Below are positions 56,657 to 64,000 of a DNA stretch of 64,000 nucleotides, in pieces; position 1 is the stretch's first letter, and every line of letters starts with the position of its first letter. This DNA is from an uncultured Odoribacter sp. (GTDB taxonomy: Bacteria; Bacteroidota; Bacteroidia; Bacteroidales; Marinifilaceae): the NCBI GenBank assembly GCA_900541415.1, contig UQJP01000018.1:1-64000 (forward strand). Direction: 5' to 3'. The position numbers and the translations under genes are program-made. The notes beneath the pieces are model-generated. The model did not search any database and was not told where the DNA came from. It was given only the letters and a program-made list of their open reading frames with translations.

Positions 56657-57967
56657 ATGCAACATAGTATATTTAGCCGGGAGCTGGTGGAGTCGATTGT
56701 CGATGAACTGAAGATTACCGATCTGGCACAGGCGACGATCGGGCAGGTCGTGTTGCTTGCCTCTGCTTTGGAAAAACGCACCGGGATTCCCTTTATCAGG
56801 ATGGATCAGGGAGTGCCGGGGCTGGAGCCTTGCCGGATAGGAATCGAGGCTGAAAAAGCGGCACTGGATACGGGTATTGCCGCTATTTATCCGGCAGCCG
56901 AAGGCGTGCCCGAACTTAAACAGGAAACTTCGCGTTTCGTGAAAGCGTTTCTGGATGTGGATATTTCGCCGGAATCCTGTGTTCCGGTGACTGGGTCGGT
57001 GGCCGGCTCGTTCGGCTCGTTTATCATTACCAGCCAATGTTCACCCGGTAAGGATACGGTGCTTTTTATCGATCCCGGTTTTCCGATTCAAAAATCGCAG
57101 TTATGTGTATTGGGGGTGAAGCACCTGCAATTCGATATTTATAATTATCGGGGTGAGGCTTTGCGTGAGAAGCTCGAAAGTTATTTGAAGGAGGGCAATA
57201 TTGCCGCTATTATTTATTCCAATCCCAACAATCCGGCATGGATTTGCCTGGAAGAGCAGGAATTGAAAATTATAGGGGAACTGGCCACCCGGTATGATAC
57301 GATCATTCTGGAAGATCTGGCTTATTTTGCTATGGATTTCCGTAAGGACCTCAGTCGTCCTTTCGAGCCTCCGTTCCAGGCGACTGTGGCCCGATATACC
57401 GATAATTATATATTGATGCTTTCCGCCTCTAAAATTTTCAGTTATGCAGGTCAGCGGATGGCTGTGGTGTGTATTTCCGACCGATTGTTCCACCGTCGTT
57501 ATCCTGCGTTGGCAGAACGTTATAACGGAGCAGGGATATTCGGACCCACTTTTATCAATGCTATTATGTATATGATTACGTCGGGTGCCAGCCATTCGGT
57601 GCAGTTCGGTTTGGCGGCTATGTATAAGGCGGCAAGCGATGGAAAGATCGATTTCGTGAAGGAAACGATGGAGTATGGCCGCCGTGCGGAACGGATGAAA
57701 CGGCTTTTCTGTGAGAACGGTTTCCTGGTGGTGTATGATCGGGATGTGGAGGAGGAGATCGGTGACGGTTTTTTCTTTACGATCGGTTATCCCGGATTGA
57801 GTTCCGGCGAGTTGATGCGTGAATTGCTTTATTATGGAATCAGTTCGATCACGCTGACTACCACCGGAAGCCAGCAACAGGGCATCCGGGCTTGTACGTC
57901 CCGGATGAGGGAAGAGTTGTTCGATGTGCTGGAACAACGCTTGAAGGCGTTTCACGCAGATCATTAA
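56657..57967 (+). CDS. PLP-dependent class I/II aminotransferase
   Basis: Fold-type I aminotransferase of 436 residues. FIRMDQGVPGLEP near the N terminus, VPVTGSVAGSFGSF, the cofactor contact YSNPNNPAWICLEEQE, LEDLAYFAMD (Asp for PLP) and the PLP-lysine region LSASKIFSYAGQRMAVV. Start is ambiguous: the ATG at 56657 is used, but GTG 56648 is in frame and overlaps the iorB stop. Its position directly after iorAB suggests it interconverts aromatic or branched-chain amino acids and the 2-oxo acids used by Ior. Substrate specificity cannot be read from sequence. Confidence 0.9.
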   Translation: MQHSIFSRELVESIVDELKITDLAQATIGQVVLLASALEKRTGIPFIRMDQGVPGLEPCRIGIEAEKAALDTGIAAIYPAAEGVPELKQETSRFVKAFLDVDISPESCVPVTGSVAGSFGSFIITSQCSPGKDTVLFIDPGFPIQKSQLCVLGVKHLQFDIYNYRGEALREKLESYLKEGNIAAIIYSNPNNPAWICLEEQELKIIGELATRYDTIILEDLAYFAMDFRKDLSRPFEPPFQATVARYTDNYILMLSASKIFSYAGQRMAVVCISDRLFHRRYPALAERYNGAGIFGPTFINAIMYMITSGASHSVQFGLAAMYKAASDGKIDFVKETMEYGRRAERMKRLFCENGFLVVYDRDVEEEIGDGFFFTIGYPGLSSGELMRELLYYGISSITLTTTGSQQQGIRACTSRMREELFDVLEQRLKAFHADH

Positions 57968-58051
57968 GGCAGATTGCCCATTAAAAGATAAATTGATTAT
58001 TTAATTTGTTGCCGGGAGCAGGGGGGGAAGGCAGTAAAGAATATTAAAAAC

Positions 58052-59353
58052 ATGATTTGGAATCAGACTAAAGAGTGCATGAGCCGTGAACAGATGCGGT
58101 TGTTGCAGGGGGAACGGTTGAAAAAACTGGTACACCGTTTATATCATAACACTCCGTTCTACCGCAATAAAATGCAGCAGATCGGACTAACGCCGGACGA
58201 TATTCGTTCGATAGACGATATTGTTAAACTGCCTTTCACAACGAAGCAGGATTTGCGGGACAATTACCCGTTCGGGCTTCTCGCCACTCCTAAATCGGAG
58301 ATTGTGCGCCTGCATGCCTCGTCCGGTACCACCGGGAAGCCGACTGTGGTGGGGTACACTCACCGCGATTTATCGATTTGGTCGGAGGTGATTGCCCGCA
58401 GCCTTATGGCATACGGCACGACACGCGACGATATATTCACCGTGGCTTATGGTTACGGATTGTTCACCGGAGGTCTGGGTTTGCACTACGGTGTGGAACA
58501 TTTGGGAGCTACCGTGATTCCGGTGTCTACCGGGAATACGGCGAAGCACATTCAATTAATGCGTGATTGCGGGAGTACGGCTATGGCGGCCACTCCTTCT
58601 TTTGCCCTTTACCTGGCGGAACAATTGGAGAAATCTGGTATTCCGAGGGAGGAGATAAAGTTGCGTGTTTGTATTCTGGGGGCGGAGCCGTGGACAGAAA
58701 ATATGAGGCGGGAAATCGAAGCGAAACTTCAGGTGGATGCTTACAATATGTATGGCCTTAGCGAGATTATAGGGCCGGGAGTGGCACATGAGTGTTGCTG
58801 CAAATCGGGATCGCATATTGCGGAAGACCATTTTTACCCGGAAATCATTTCACCGGACACGCTTGAGTCGCTGCCCGAAGGCACTCAGGGGGAACTTGTG
58901 CTTACCACTTTGACCAAAGAGGGAATGCCTTTGTTGCGTTACCGGACGAAAGACCTTTGTTCCCTGAATTATGAGCCTTGTGACTGCGGGCGTACCAATG
59001 TCAGAATGAGCCGGGTTTTGGGGCGTAGTGACGATATGCTGATTATCCGGGGGGTAAATATATTCCCTTCGCAGGTAGAAAGCGTTGTGCTTGAATTGCC
59101 TGAATTCGAACCTCATTACCGTTTGATTGTAGACCGGGTGAATAATATGGATACGCTTGAAGTTCAGGTAGAGGTGAGAGAAGGGTATTATTCGGATGAG
59201 ATCACCGGAATGATGGCACTGAAAAAACGGATTGCCGACCGCCTGCACAGTGTGCTGGGACTTGGTGTGGAAGTCCGTTTGATGGAACCCAACAGCATTG
59301 AACGATGCGAAGGTAAGAGCAGGCACGTGTTCGATAAGCGTGTCTTGAAATAG
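58052..59353 (+). CDS. paaK: Phenylacetate-CoA ligase (PaaK family)
   Basis: Adenylate-forming ligase of 433 residues joining aryl acids to CoA. ATP loop HASSGTTGKPTVVGYTH (about 89-105), middle motif NMYGLSEIIGPGVAHEC, YRTKDLCSL, and hinge GRSDDMLIIRGVNIFPSQ, with C-terminal domain to FDKRVLK. A Cys-rich CDCGRTN loop is also family-typical. Together with Ior it links aryl acids, aryl-CoA and aryl pyruvates. It can work in breakdown of Phe/Tyr/Trp or, with Ior reversed, in making them from aryl acids. It is 84 bases after the aminotransferase and 22 before the ACT gene. Confidence 0.94.
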   Translation: MIWNQTKECMSREQMRLLQGERLKKLVHRLYHNTPFYRNKMQQIGLTPDDIRSIDDIVKLPFTTKQDLRDNYPFGLLATPKSEIVRLHASSGTTGKPTVVGYTHRDLSIWSEVIARSLMAYGTTRDDIFTVAYGYGLFTGGLGLHYGVEHLGATVIPVSTGNTAKHIQLMRDCGSTAMAATPSFALYLAEQLEKSGIPREEIKLRVCILGAEPWTENMRREIEAKLQVDAYNMYGLSEIIGPGVAHECCCKSGSHIAEDHFYPEIISPDTLESLPEGTQGELVLTTLTKEGMPLLRYRTKDLCSLNYEPCDCGRTNVRMSRVLGRSDDMLIIRGVNIFPSQVESVVLELPEFEPHYRLIVDRVNNMDTLEVQVEVREGYYSDEITGMMALKKRIADRLHSVLGLGVEVRLMEPNSIERCEGKSRHVFDKRVLK

Positions 59354-59375
59354 TTAAACCAGAAAATATAATGTT

Positions 59376-59798
59376 ATGACGATCAAGCAACTTTCTGTTT
59401 TTTTGGAAAATAAAACCGGACGAATCAATGAGGTTGCCCGTATCCTGGGGCAACAGGGTGTTAATATGCATGCTTTCAGCCTGGCGGAGACTGCCGATTT
59501 CGGGATTTTGCGGATGATTGTGTCGGATGTGGAAAAAGCGAAGGAATCTTTGAGCGAGGCTCATTTTGCCGTGCAGCTAACGGAGGTGGTGTGTTTTAGT
59601 TGTCCGAATCGGCCCGGAACGCTGGCCTCTGTGCTGGATATTTTGGCCCGGGAAGCGATTTTCATCGAGTATATGTATGCTTTTTCGGAGGGAGCTACGG
59701 CGAACGTGGTGATCCGTCCGACGGACGTGCAAAAATGTATCGATATATTGAAGAAATCCGATTGTCCGTTGGTATCTTTTTGCGACAATAAAGACTGA
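59376..59798 (+). CDS. Tandem ACT-domain protein
   Basis: Small cytosolic protein of 140 residues made of two ACT domains (about 1-68 and 69-136), with ligand-site-like turns FLENKTGRINEVARIL and FSCPNRPGTLASVLDIL. ACT domains bind amino acids, and stand-alone tandem ACT proteins commonly follow PaaK-type ligases in anaerobes and archaea. It probably senses the amino acid product or substrate of this operon; the ligand is not known. Last gene before a terminator. Confidence 0.9.
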   Translation: MTIKQLSVFLENKTGRINEVARILGQQGVNMHAFSLAETADFGILRMIVSDVEKAKESLSEAHFAVQLTEVVCFSCPNRPGTLASVLDILAREAIFIEYMYAFSEGATANVVIRPTDVQKCIDILKKSDCPLVSFCDNKD

Positions 59799-59823
59799 AA
59801 ACCGAAATGATTTGTAAATGAAT

Positions 59824-59860
59824 AAAAGGGACTTTCCATTGCGAAGTCCCTTTTGTTTGT
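59824..59860 (+). terminator. Terminator of the ior-paaK operon
   Basis: 11-bp perfect stem AAAAGGGACTT / AAGTCCCTTTT with a 9-base loop, followed by a T-rich stretch, 26 bases after the ACT gene stop. Confidence 0.88.
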
Positions 59861-59971
59861 TTCATTGATAAGAGTTTTATTATTTATATTCTCCGGATTA
59901 TTCAAGTTGAAACAAATGATAGGTTGTATTTTTCTTGATGAAGTCTTTAGACTTTGTTTATTCGTATGTCG

Positions 59972-61030
59972 CTATTTCGAAAACTTTAATAGTATCGGAT
60001 TATAGTCTGTATCGGCACCTATTCCATAAATTATATTTGACTCTTCGTCTACACAGAAATTGCTGATGTATTGATCTGCTTGATACCGTTTTATAAAATT
60101 TCCATTCCAATCAAACAAGTGAATTTCAGGACTTGCATATTCTTTGGATTGAGGTTTCTTACAATCATACATTAAATAGATGTATTTATCTGTACAATAT
60201 GATTGGGTATAATACGATTTTCGATTTTTCACCATAGCATTTAAGTTATCCATGACCGTGACAATGTTTACTTGTTTGTCAAATGGAAACAGGACACGTG
60301 TTGAACCGAAGTTGTCCAAAGAAACTAAATCGATCATTGGAAATAGTTCATAAGCGATGACAATGGAGTCTTTATTGTCCCTTTTTAAAGAGAGTGAAGC
60401 ATGGTAAATATTTGAATTTGCAATAAAATCAGTCATTCGGCCATCTTGAATAAGATTTGGATAATTCTTGTAGTTTATCAGATATTGGTTTGATTTCGTG
60501 TTGAATAATGAAAACTGATAATCGGACATCGTGGAGTTTTCCAAAAAAATAGAATCGTTTAGTCTATATACATCGTTGGCAGCAGATAATCCGACTCTTA
60601 CATTCTTTTTTAAAGGCATATAAGAAGGATTATGAAATAAGCTATCGAGGGAGAATACGGTGTATTTCATTTTTTCTGTAATTAAAATCTTTTCCGGGGA
60701 CTCCCAATGTACCGTTGGCGTTAAGTATTCTCCCGGCCCACGACCCACTTGACCATAACTATGAATTAGTTTTCCTGATTTTAAAGAATAAAATTTCAAG
60801 AAAGTTTCGCTGTTATCAACTTGTTCTTCAAAAATAGTCAAAAGGGTATCTTGTACCGAAATTTTAGCTGGATTCAGAGGAGCGTCCGATAGAGATATTT
60901 GTTCAGATTTTAGCTGGATGGCCGGATAAGAGGCCAGTGGTTTCATTTTGATTAGTTTAACTGGATACTCCGGTTTGTTTTCACAAGAAATGAATAGAAA
61001 AAACAGGGATATATAGAGAATGAATTTCAT
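59972..61030 (-). CDS. 6-bladed beta-propeller lipoprotein
   Basis: Second propeller lipoprotein in the window, 352 residues. Lipobox FISC (Cys16) after a short signal. Blades include YSLKSGKLIHSYGQVGRGPGEY, which aligns with GTKGRAPAEYLH of the protein at 29352, and HLFDWNGNFIKRYQAD near the C terminus. It is AT-rich compared with its neighbours. No partner gene adjoins it: an operon end lies downstream (convergent) and a gap of about 290 bases lies upstream. Function unknown. Confidence 0.8.
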   Translation of the reverse strand: MKFILYISLFFLFISCENKPEYPVKLIKMKPLASYPAIQLKSEQISLSDAPLNPAKISVQDTLLTIFEEQVDNSETFLKFYSLKSGKLIHSYGQVGRGPGEYLTPTVHWESPEKILITEKMKYTVFSLDSLFHNPSYMPLKKNVRVGLSAANDVYRLNDSIFLENSTMSDYQFSLFNTKSNQYLINYKNYPNLIQDGRMTDFIANSNIYHASLSLKRDNKDSIVIAYELFPMIDLVSLDNFGSTRVLFPFDKQVNIVTVMDNLNAMVKNRKSYYTQSYCTDKYIYLMYDCKKPQSKEYASPEIHLFDWNGNFIKRYQADQYISNFCVDEESNIIYGIGADTDYNPILLKFSK

Positions 61031-61263
61031 AGATTTCTAATTAAGATTATCGATAAAAATATTCATTGTTGTTTTATTTTCTAAAGGCGTATCACATAAG
61101 ATCACATTGTTTTTTCCTCAACTGATTAAATTTTGAATATCTTATGATTTTATATGCTATGTTCTTGATAAATAGTCAATAACATAGGATGATTTGATTC
61201 TATAAACTATAATCATTGGAACTAAAAGGGATCGTTTTATGCCATGTGTCAGGATATAAATTG

Positions 61264-61300
61264 AAACCGGGATGTCAGTTTTATACTGACATCCCGGTTT
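61264..61300 (-). terminator. Terminator hairpin after acyl-CoA dehydrogenase gene
   Basis: Perfect 16-bp stem AAACCGGGATGTCAGT / ACTGACATCCCGGTTT with loop TTTAT, 19 bases past the dehydrogenase stop on the minus strand. The T-tract beyond it is short (TTTCAATTTAT). Confidence 0.8.
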
Positions 61301-61318
61301 ATAATGATAAGGTTATTC

Positions 61319-63022
61319 TTATTTTTTGTATTTACCCAAATCGTCCGGATTGAAGCTGTTGATGAAAGAGGCGTGTGCCTGCACTTTTGCCTGTCCGTAT
61401 TTAATGAAAATCTGTGCCGATTTCACAAAACGTTCAGCTTTTTGAGCATCCTGCAATAACAGATAACCGATAATGGTGTAGCCTGCAATTTCAACCAATC
61501 TGCGGGCGTGGAAGTCGGTGTATTCAGGATTTCCTGCTTCGTTCACTTTCTTCGTGGTCTCTTCCAGAGCATCGGTCATGGTTTTCAATGTATCGCGCAG
61601 GTATTCGTGTTCCGGAGCAATTTCCGCTTTTTCATATACTTCGCGGATTTGTTTTGCATATTGTCCGGTGGTTACTCCGCGGATGGCTGCCACTACCTGT
61701 AACTGGGAAGTTCCTTCGTAGATGTTCGTGATACGTGCATCCCTTACATAACGTTGGATTGGATAGTCTTTCATGAAACCCGAACCGCCGTGGATTTGCA
61801 GAGAATCGTAGGTGATTTCATTGGCATATTCGCTGGCGAATAGTTTCTGTAACGGAGTGAAAATGTCGGCCAATTTCTGGTATTCTTTCATTTCGTTGCG
61901 TTCCTCTTTGTCCAGCGTACGTTCTTTCGATATGTGGTAATAGGTTTTGTAAACATCCACGAAGCGGGCTGTTTCATAAAGAACAGAACGGATTCCGTGC
62001 AGTTTGGCTTCCATGTTGGAGAGCATTTCGTAGATGGCGGGGAATTCGATGATCGCTTTACCGAATTGTTTCCGTTCCTGTGCATATTTCAGACCTTCCC
62101 GGTAAGCGGCTTCTGCAATACCCACCGATTGAGCCCCGATACCCAGACGGGCAGCGTTCATCAATGCCATAACGTATTTGATCAGTCCCATTTTCCGTTC
62201 TCCTACAAGTTCTGCCGGAGCGTTTTTGAAAACCAGTTCACAGGTGGGAGAGCCCTTAATACCTAATTTGTTTTCGATACGGCGTACCGTTACGGCGTTG
62301 CTGTTCCGGTCATAGATGAACATAGACAAACCACGTCCGTCGTTCGTGCCCTCTTCCGAGCGTGCCAGTACCAGTGAAATATGTCCGTCACCATTGGTGA
62401 TGAAACGTTTTACACCGTTCAGATACCATTTCCCGTCGTCGGCCAGCGTGGCTTTCAACTGCACGGCCTGCAAATCGGAACCGGCATCCGGCTCGGTTAA
62501 GTCCATAGCACAGGTTTCGCCTTCACATACGCGGGGCAGATATTTTGCTTTCTGGGCTTCGTCTGCAAATTCGTTGATTGTTTCAGCGCAATCCTGCAAT
62601 CCCCAGATGTTCTGCAATCCTGCGTCGGCACGGGCAACGATTTCGGCAGCCATAATGAAAGGAACAATCGGGAAGTTCAGACCGTTGTATTTTCTCGGTA
62701 AAGAAATACCGTTCAGGCCTGCCTGATTGATTACATCGATGTTCTGCTGTGTGCCACTTGCATATTTTACGTGTCCGTCTACCACCTGAGGGCCTTCGGC
62801 GTCTACCGATTCTGCATTGACAGCTACGACATCGCCACAAATTTCTCCGACAATTTCCAACACTTTATCGTAGTTGTCGAAAGCATCTTCATAGTCTTTG
62901 GGAGCGTTGTCATATTCCTGTGCTTCTGCGAAGTTGCGCTCTTTCAGCGTTACAATCTTTTTCATCAGCGGATGTCCGAGATGAAATTTTATATCTTCGT
63001 TGTCTGTATAAAAATTAGCCAT
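61319..63022 (-). CDS. Acyl-CoA dehydrogenase
   Basis: FAD enzyme introducing or reducing the alpha-beta double bond of acyl-CoA with ETF as electron partner. 567 residues, longer than the usual 380 because of an N-terminal helical extension and a C-terminal helical domain. Visible: CAMDLTEPDAGSDLQAV (FAD/substrate), KRFITNGDGH, RKQFGKAI, QIHGGSGFMKDYPIQRYVRDARI, and the catalytic Glu in NIYEGTSQLQ. It lies 11 bases downstream of etfA. It may act in crotonyl-CoA/butyryl-CoA conversion or acyl-CoA breakdown; chain-length preference is not evident. Confidence 0.94.
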   Translation of the reverse strand: MANFYTDNEDIKFHLGHPLMKKIVTLKERNFAEAQEYDNAPKDYEDAFDNYDKVLEIVGEICGDVVAVNAESVDAEGPQVVDGHVKYASGTQQNIDVINQAGLNGISLPRKYNGLNFPIVPFIMAAEIVARADAGLQNIWGLQDCAETINEFADEAQKAKYLPRVCEGETCAMDLTEPDAGSDLQAVQLKATLADDGKWYLNGVKRFITNGDGHISLVLARSEEGTNDGRGLSMFIYDRNSNAVTVRRIENKLGIKGSPTCELVFKNAPAELVGERKMGLIKYVMALMNAARLGIGAQSVGIAEAAYREGLKYAQERKQFGKAIIEFPAIYEMLSNMEAKLHGIRSVLYETARFVDVYKTYYHISKERTLDKEERNEMKEYQKLADIFTPLQKLFASEYANEITYDSLQIHGGSGFMKDYPIQRYVRDARITNIYEGTSQLQVVAAIRGVTTGQYAKQIREVYEKAEIAPEHEYLRDTLKTMTDALEETTKKVNEAGNPEYTDFHARRLVEIAGYTIIGYLLLQDAQKAERFVKSAQIFIKYGQAKVQAHASFINSFNPDDLGKYKK

Positions 63023-63033
63023 ACTGTGAATTT

Positions 63034-64000
63034 TTATTTACTGTTCTTCTTGTAATATTTGATCATTTTCGGAATGATAACGTTTAAATCACCCGTAATG
63101 ACATAGTCGGCAAATTTATTGATTGGTGCGTTGGAGTCGGTGTTGATAGCGATCACCATTGCCGATTCTTCCATACCTGCCGTGTGCTGAATCTGACCTG
63201 AAATACCGCAAGCGATGTACAGTTTCGGGCGTACGGTGGTTCCGGTTTGTCCGATCTGGCGTTCGTGTTCGCAGAAACCTGCATCTACGGCGGCACGTGA
63301 AGCGCCAACTTCACCTCCGAGTACGTTTGCCAGTTCCTGTAACAGGGCGAAATTTTCTTTGGATCCCACTCCGTAGCCTCCGGCAACGATGATCGGAGCC
63401 GCTTTGAGGTTTACTTTCGATTTCTCCATGTGGCGTTCGATAACTTTCACAACGAAATCGGTGGTGTTTACATATTTATTGACGTCGATCTTTTTGATCT
63501 CTCCGGTGTGGTGCGGATCGAAAACTTCTTTTTTCATCACACCTTCGCGTACCGTAGCCATTTGAGGACGGCAATCCGGATTTACAATGGTGGCAACGAT
63601 GTTACCGCCGAAAGCCGGACGGATTTGATACAACAGGTTGTTATATATTTTGTTGTTCTTTTTGTCTTCGTAGTCACCGATTTCCAGGCTGGTACAATCG
63701 GCGGTGAGACCACTGTGAAGTGCAGAAGAAACTCTCGGGCCGAGGTCACGTCCGATGCTGGAAGCTCCCATGAAGGCGATCTGTGGTTTTTCTTCTTTGA
63801 ACAAGTTTACAAGGATTGAAGTATGAGGCAGGGTGGTGTAGGGATACAGGCGTTTGTCGTCGCCGATCCATAATACGTCCACTCCGAAAGGAAATACTTG
63901 TTTGTCTACATCTTTTAAATCAGAGCCTAAGGCTACGGCTTCCAGCTTTACGCCCAGTTCGTTGGCGAGGGTACGGCCTTTGGTCAGCAATTCCAAACTA
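63034..64000 (-). CDS. etfA: Electron transfer flavoprotein alpha subunit, 5'-truncated by window edge
   Basis: Alpha subunit of ETF, which moves electrons between acyl-CoA dehydrogenase and other carriers. The reading frame stays open to the window edge, so the N-terminal few residues and etfB are probably outside. The FAD domain shows GASRAAVDAGF, ERQIGQTGTTVRPKLYIACGISGQIQH and INTDSNAPINKFADYVI (all standard). The N-terminal half contains PQIAFMGASSIGRDLGPRVS. Same transcript as the acyl-CoA dehydrogenase gene. Whether this ETF is of the bifurcating type needs the missing beta subunit. Confidence 0.95.
   Translation of the reverse strand, partial: SLELLTKGRTLANELGVKLEAVALGSDLKDVDKQVFPFGVDVLWIGDDKRLYPYTTLPHTSILVNLFKEEKPQIAFMGASSIGRDLGPRVSSALHSGLTADCTSLEIGDYEDKKNNKIYNNLLYQIRPAFGGNIVATIVNPDCRPQMATVREGVMKKEVFDPHHTGEIKKIDVNKYVNTTDFVVKVIERHMEKSKVNLKAAPIIVAGGYGVGSKENFALLQELANVLGGEVGASRAAVDAGFCEHERQIGQTGTTVRPKLYIACGISGQIQHTAGMEESAMVIAINTDSNAPINKFADYVITGDLNVIIPKMIKYYKKNSK

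Overview
The window is a chromosomal segment of a Bacteroidota bacterium, most likely a Bacteroidales gut or oral anaerobe. Four things point there: promoters of the TTTG / TAnnTTTG type, GldJ with PorP/SprF and giant PKD-repeat proteins ending in a type IX secretion (T9SS) C-terminal domain, many lipoproteins with Bacteroidota-style signal peptides, and typical family members (DUF4369 thioredoxins, DUF6427-like protein, AsnA). An Odoribacteraceae-like organism fits the mix of T9SS, acyl-CoA dehydrogenase/ETF and Ior/PaaK genes, but that placement is inference. No phage, IS element, CRISPR array or rRNA was seen.

Layout. 0-4 kb: 3' part of an RND efflux pump and its outer-membrane factor, whose 3' end overlaps that of a convergent ABC-F gene. 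5.7-9.4 kb: small outer-membrane barrel, NfeD-flotillin pair, iron-sulfur-flavoprotein-like reductase. 9.4-14.5 kb: divergent TlpA-like thioredoxins and an S41 lipoprotein. 14.6-14.9 kb: two identical tRNA-Asn genes with their own promoter and terminator. 15-29.2 kb: a T9SS cargo operon in which two paralogous proteins of more than 2,100 residues flank a PorP/SprF protein. 29.3-32.2 kb: beta-propeller lipoprotein and secreted sialidase. 32.4-41.2 kb: DUF2461, purD, DUF6427-like gene, then on the minus strand gldJ-murF-DPM synthase-dihydroorotase, with divergent ispF. 41.4-44.2 kb: secreted C1 peptidase and lpdA. 44.6-48 kb: double-DUF305 protein and a znuA-znuC-znuB zinc importer.

48.1-49.4 kb is the most striking locus. 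asnA (ammonia-dependent asparagine synthetase) is preceded by a good promoter, a 25-codon ORF containing 11 Asn codons, and a strong intrinsic terminator. The end of the short ORF can form 10 contiguous pairs (8 Watson-Crick, 2 G-U) with the 5' arm of that terminator. This is the full anatomy of a ribosome-mediated transcription attenuator sensing charged tRNA-Asn.

49.6-52.9 kb: large secreted Tricorn-like S41 protease. 53.5-59.8 kb: nitrilase-family amidase, then a probable operon for 2-oxo-acid and aryl-CoA metabolism (iorA without its ferredoxin domain, iorB, aminotransferase, PaaK-type CoA ligase, tandem-ACT protein). 60-61 kb: a second beta-propeller lipoprotein. 61.3-64 kb: acyl-CoA dehydrogenase and etfA, the latter cut by the window edge.
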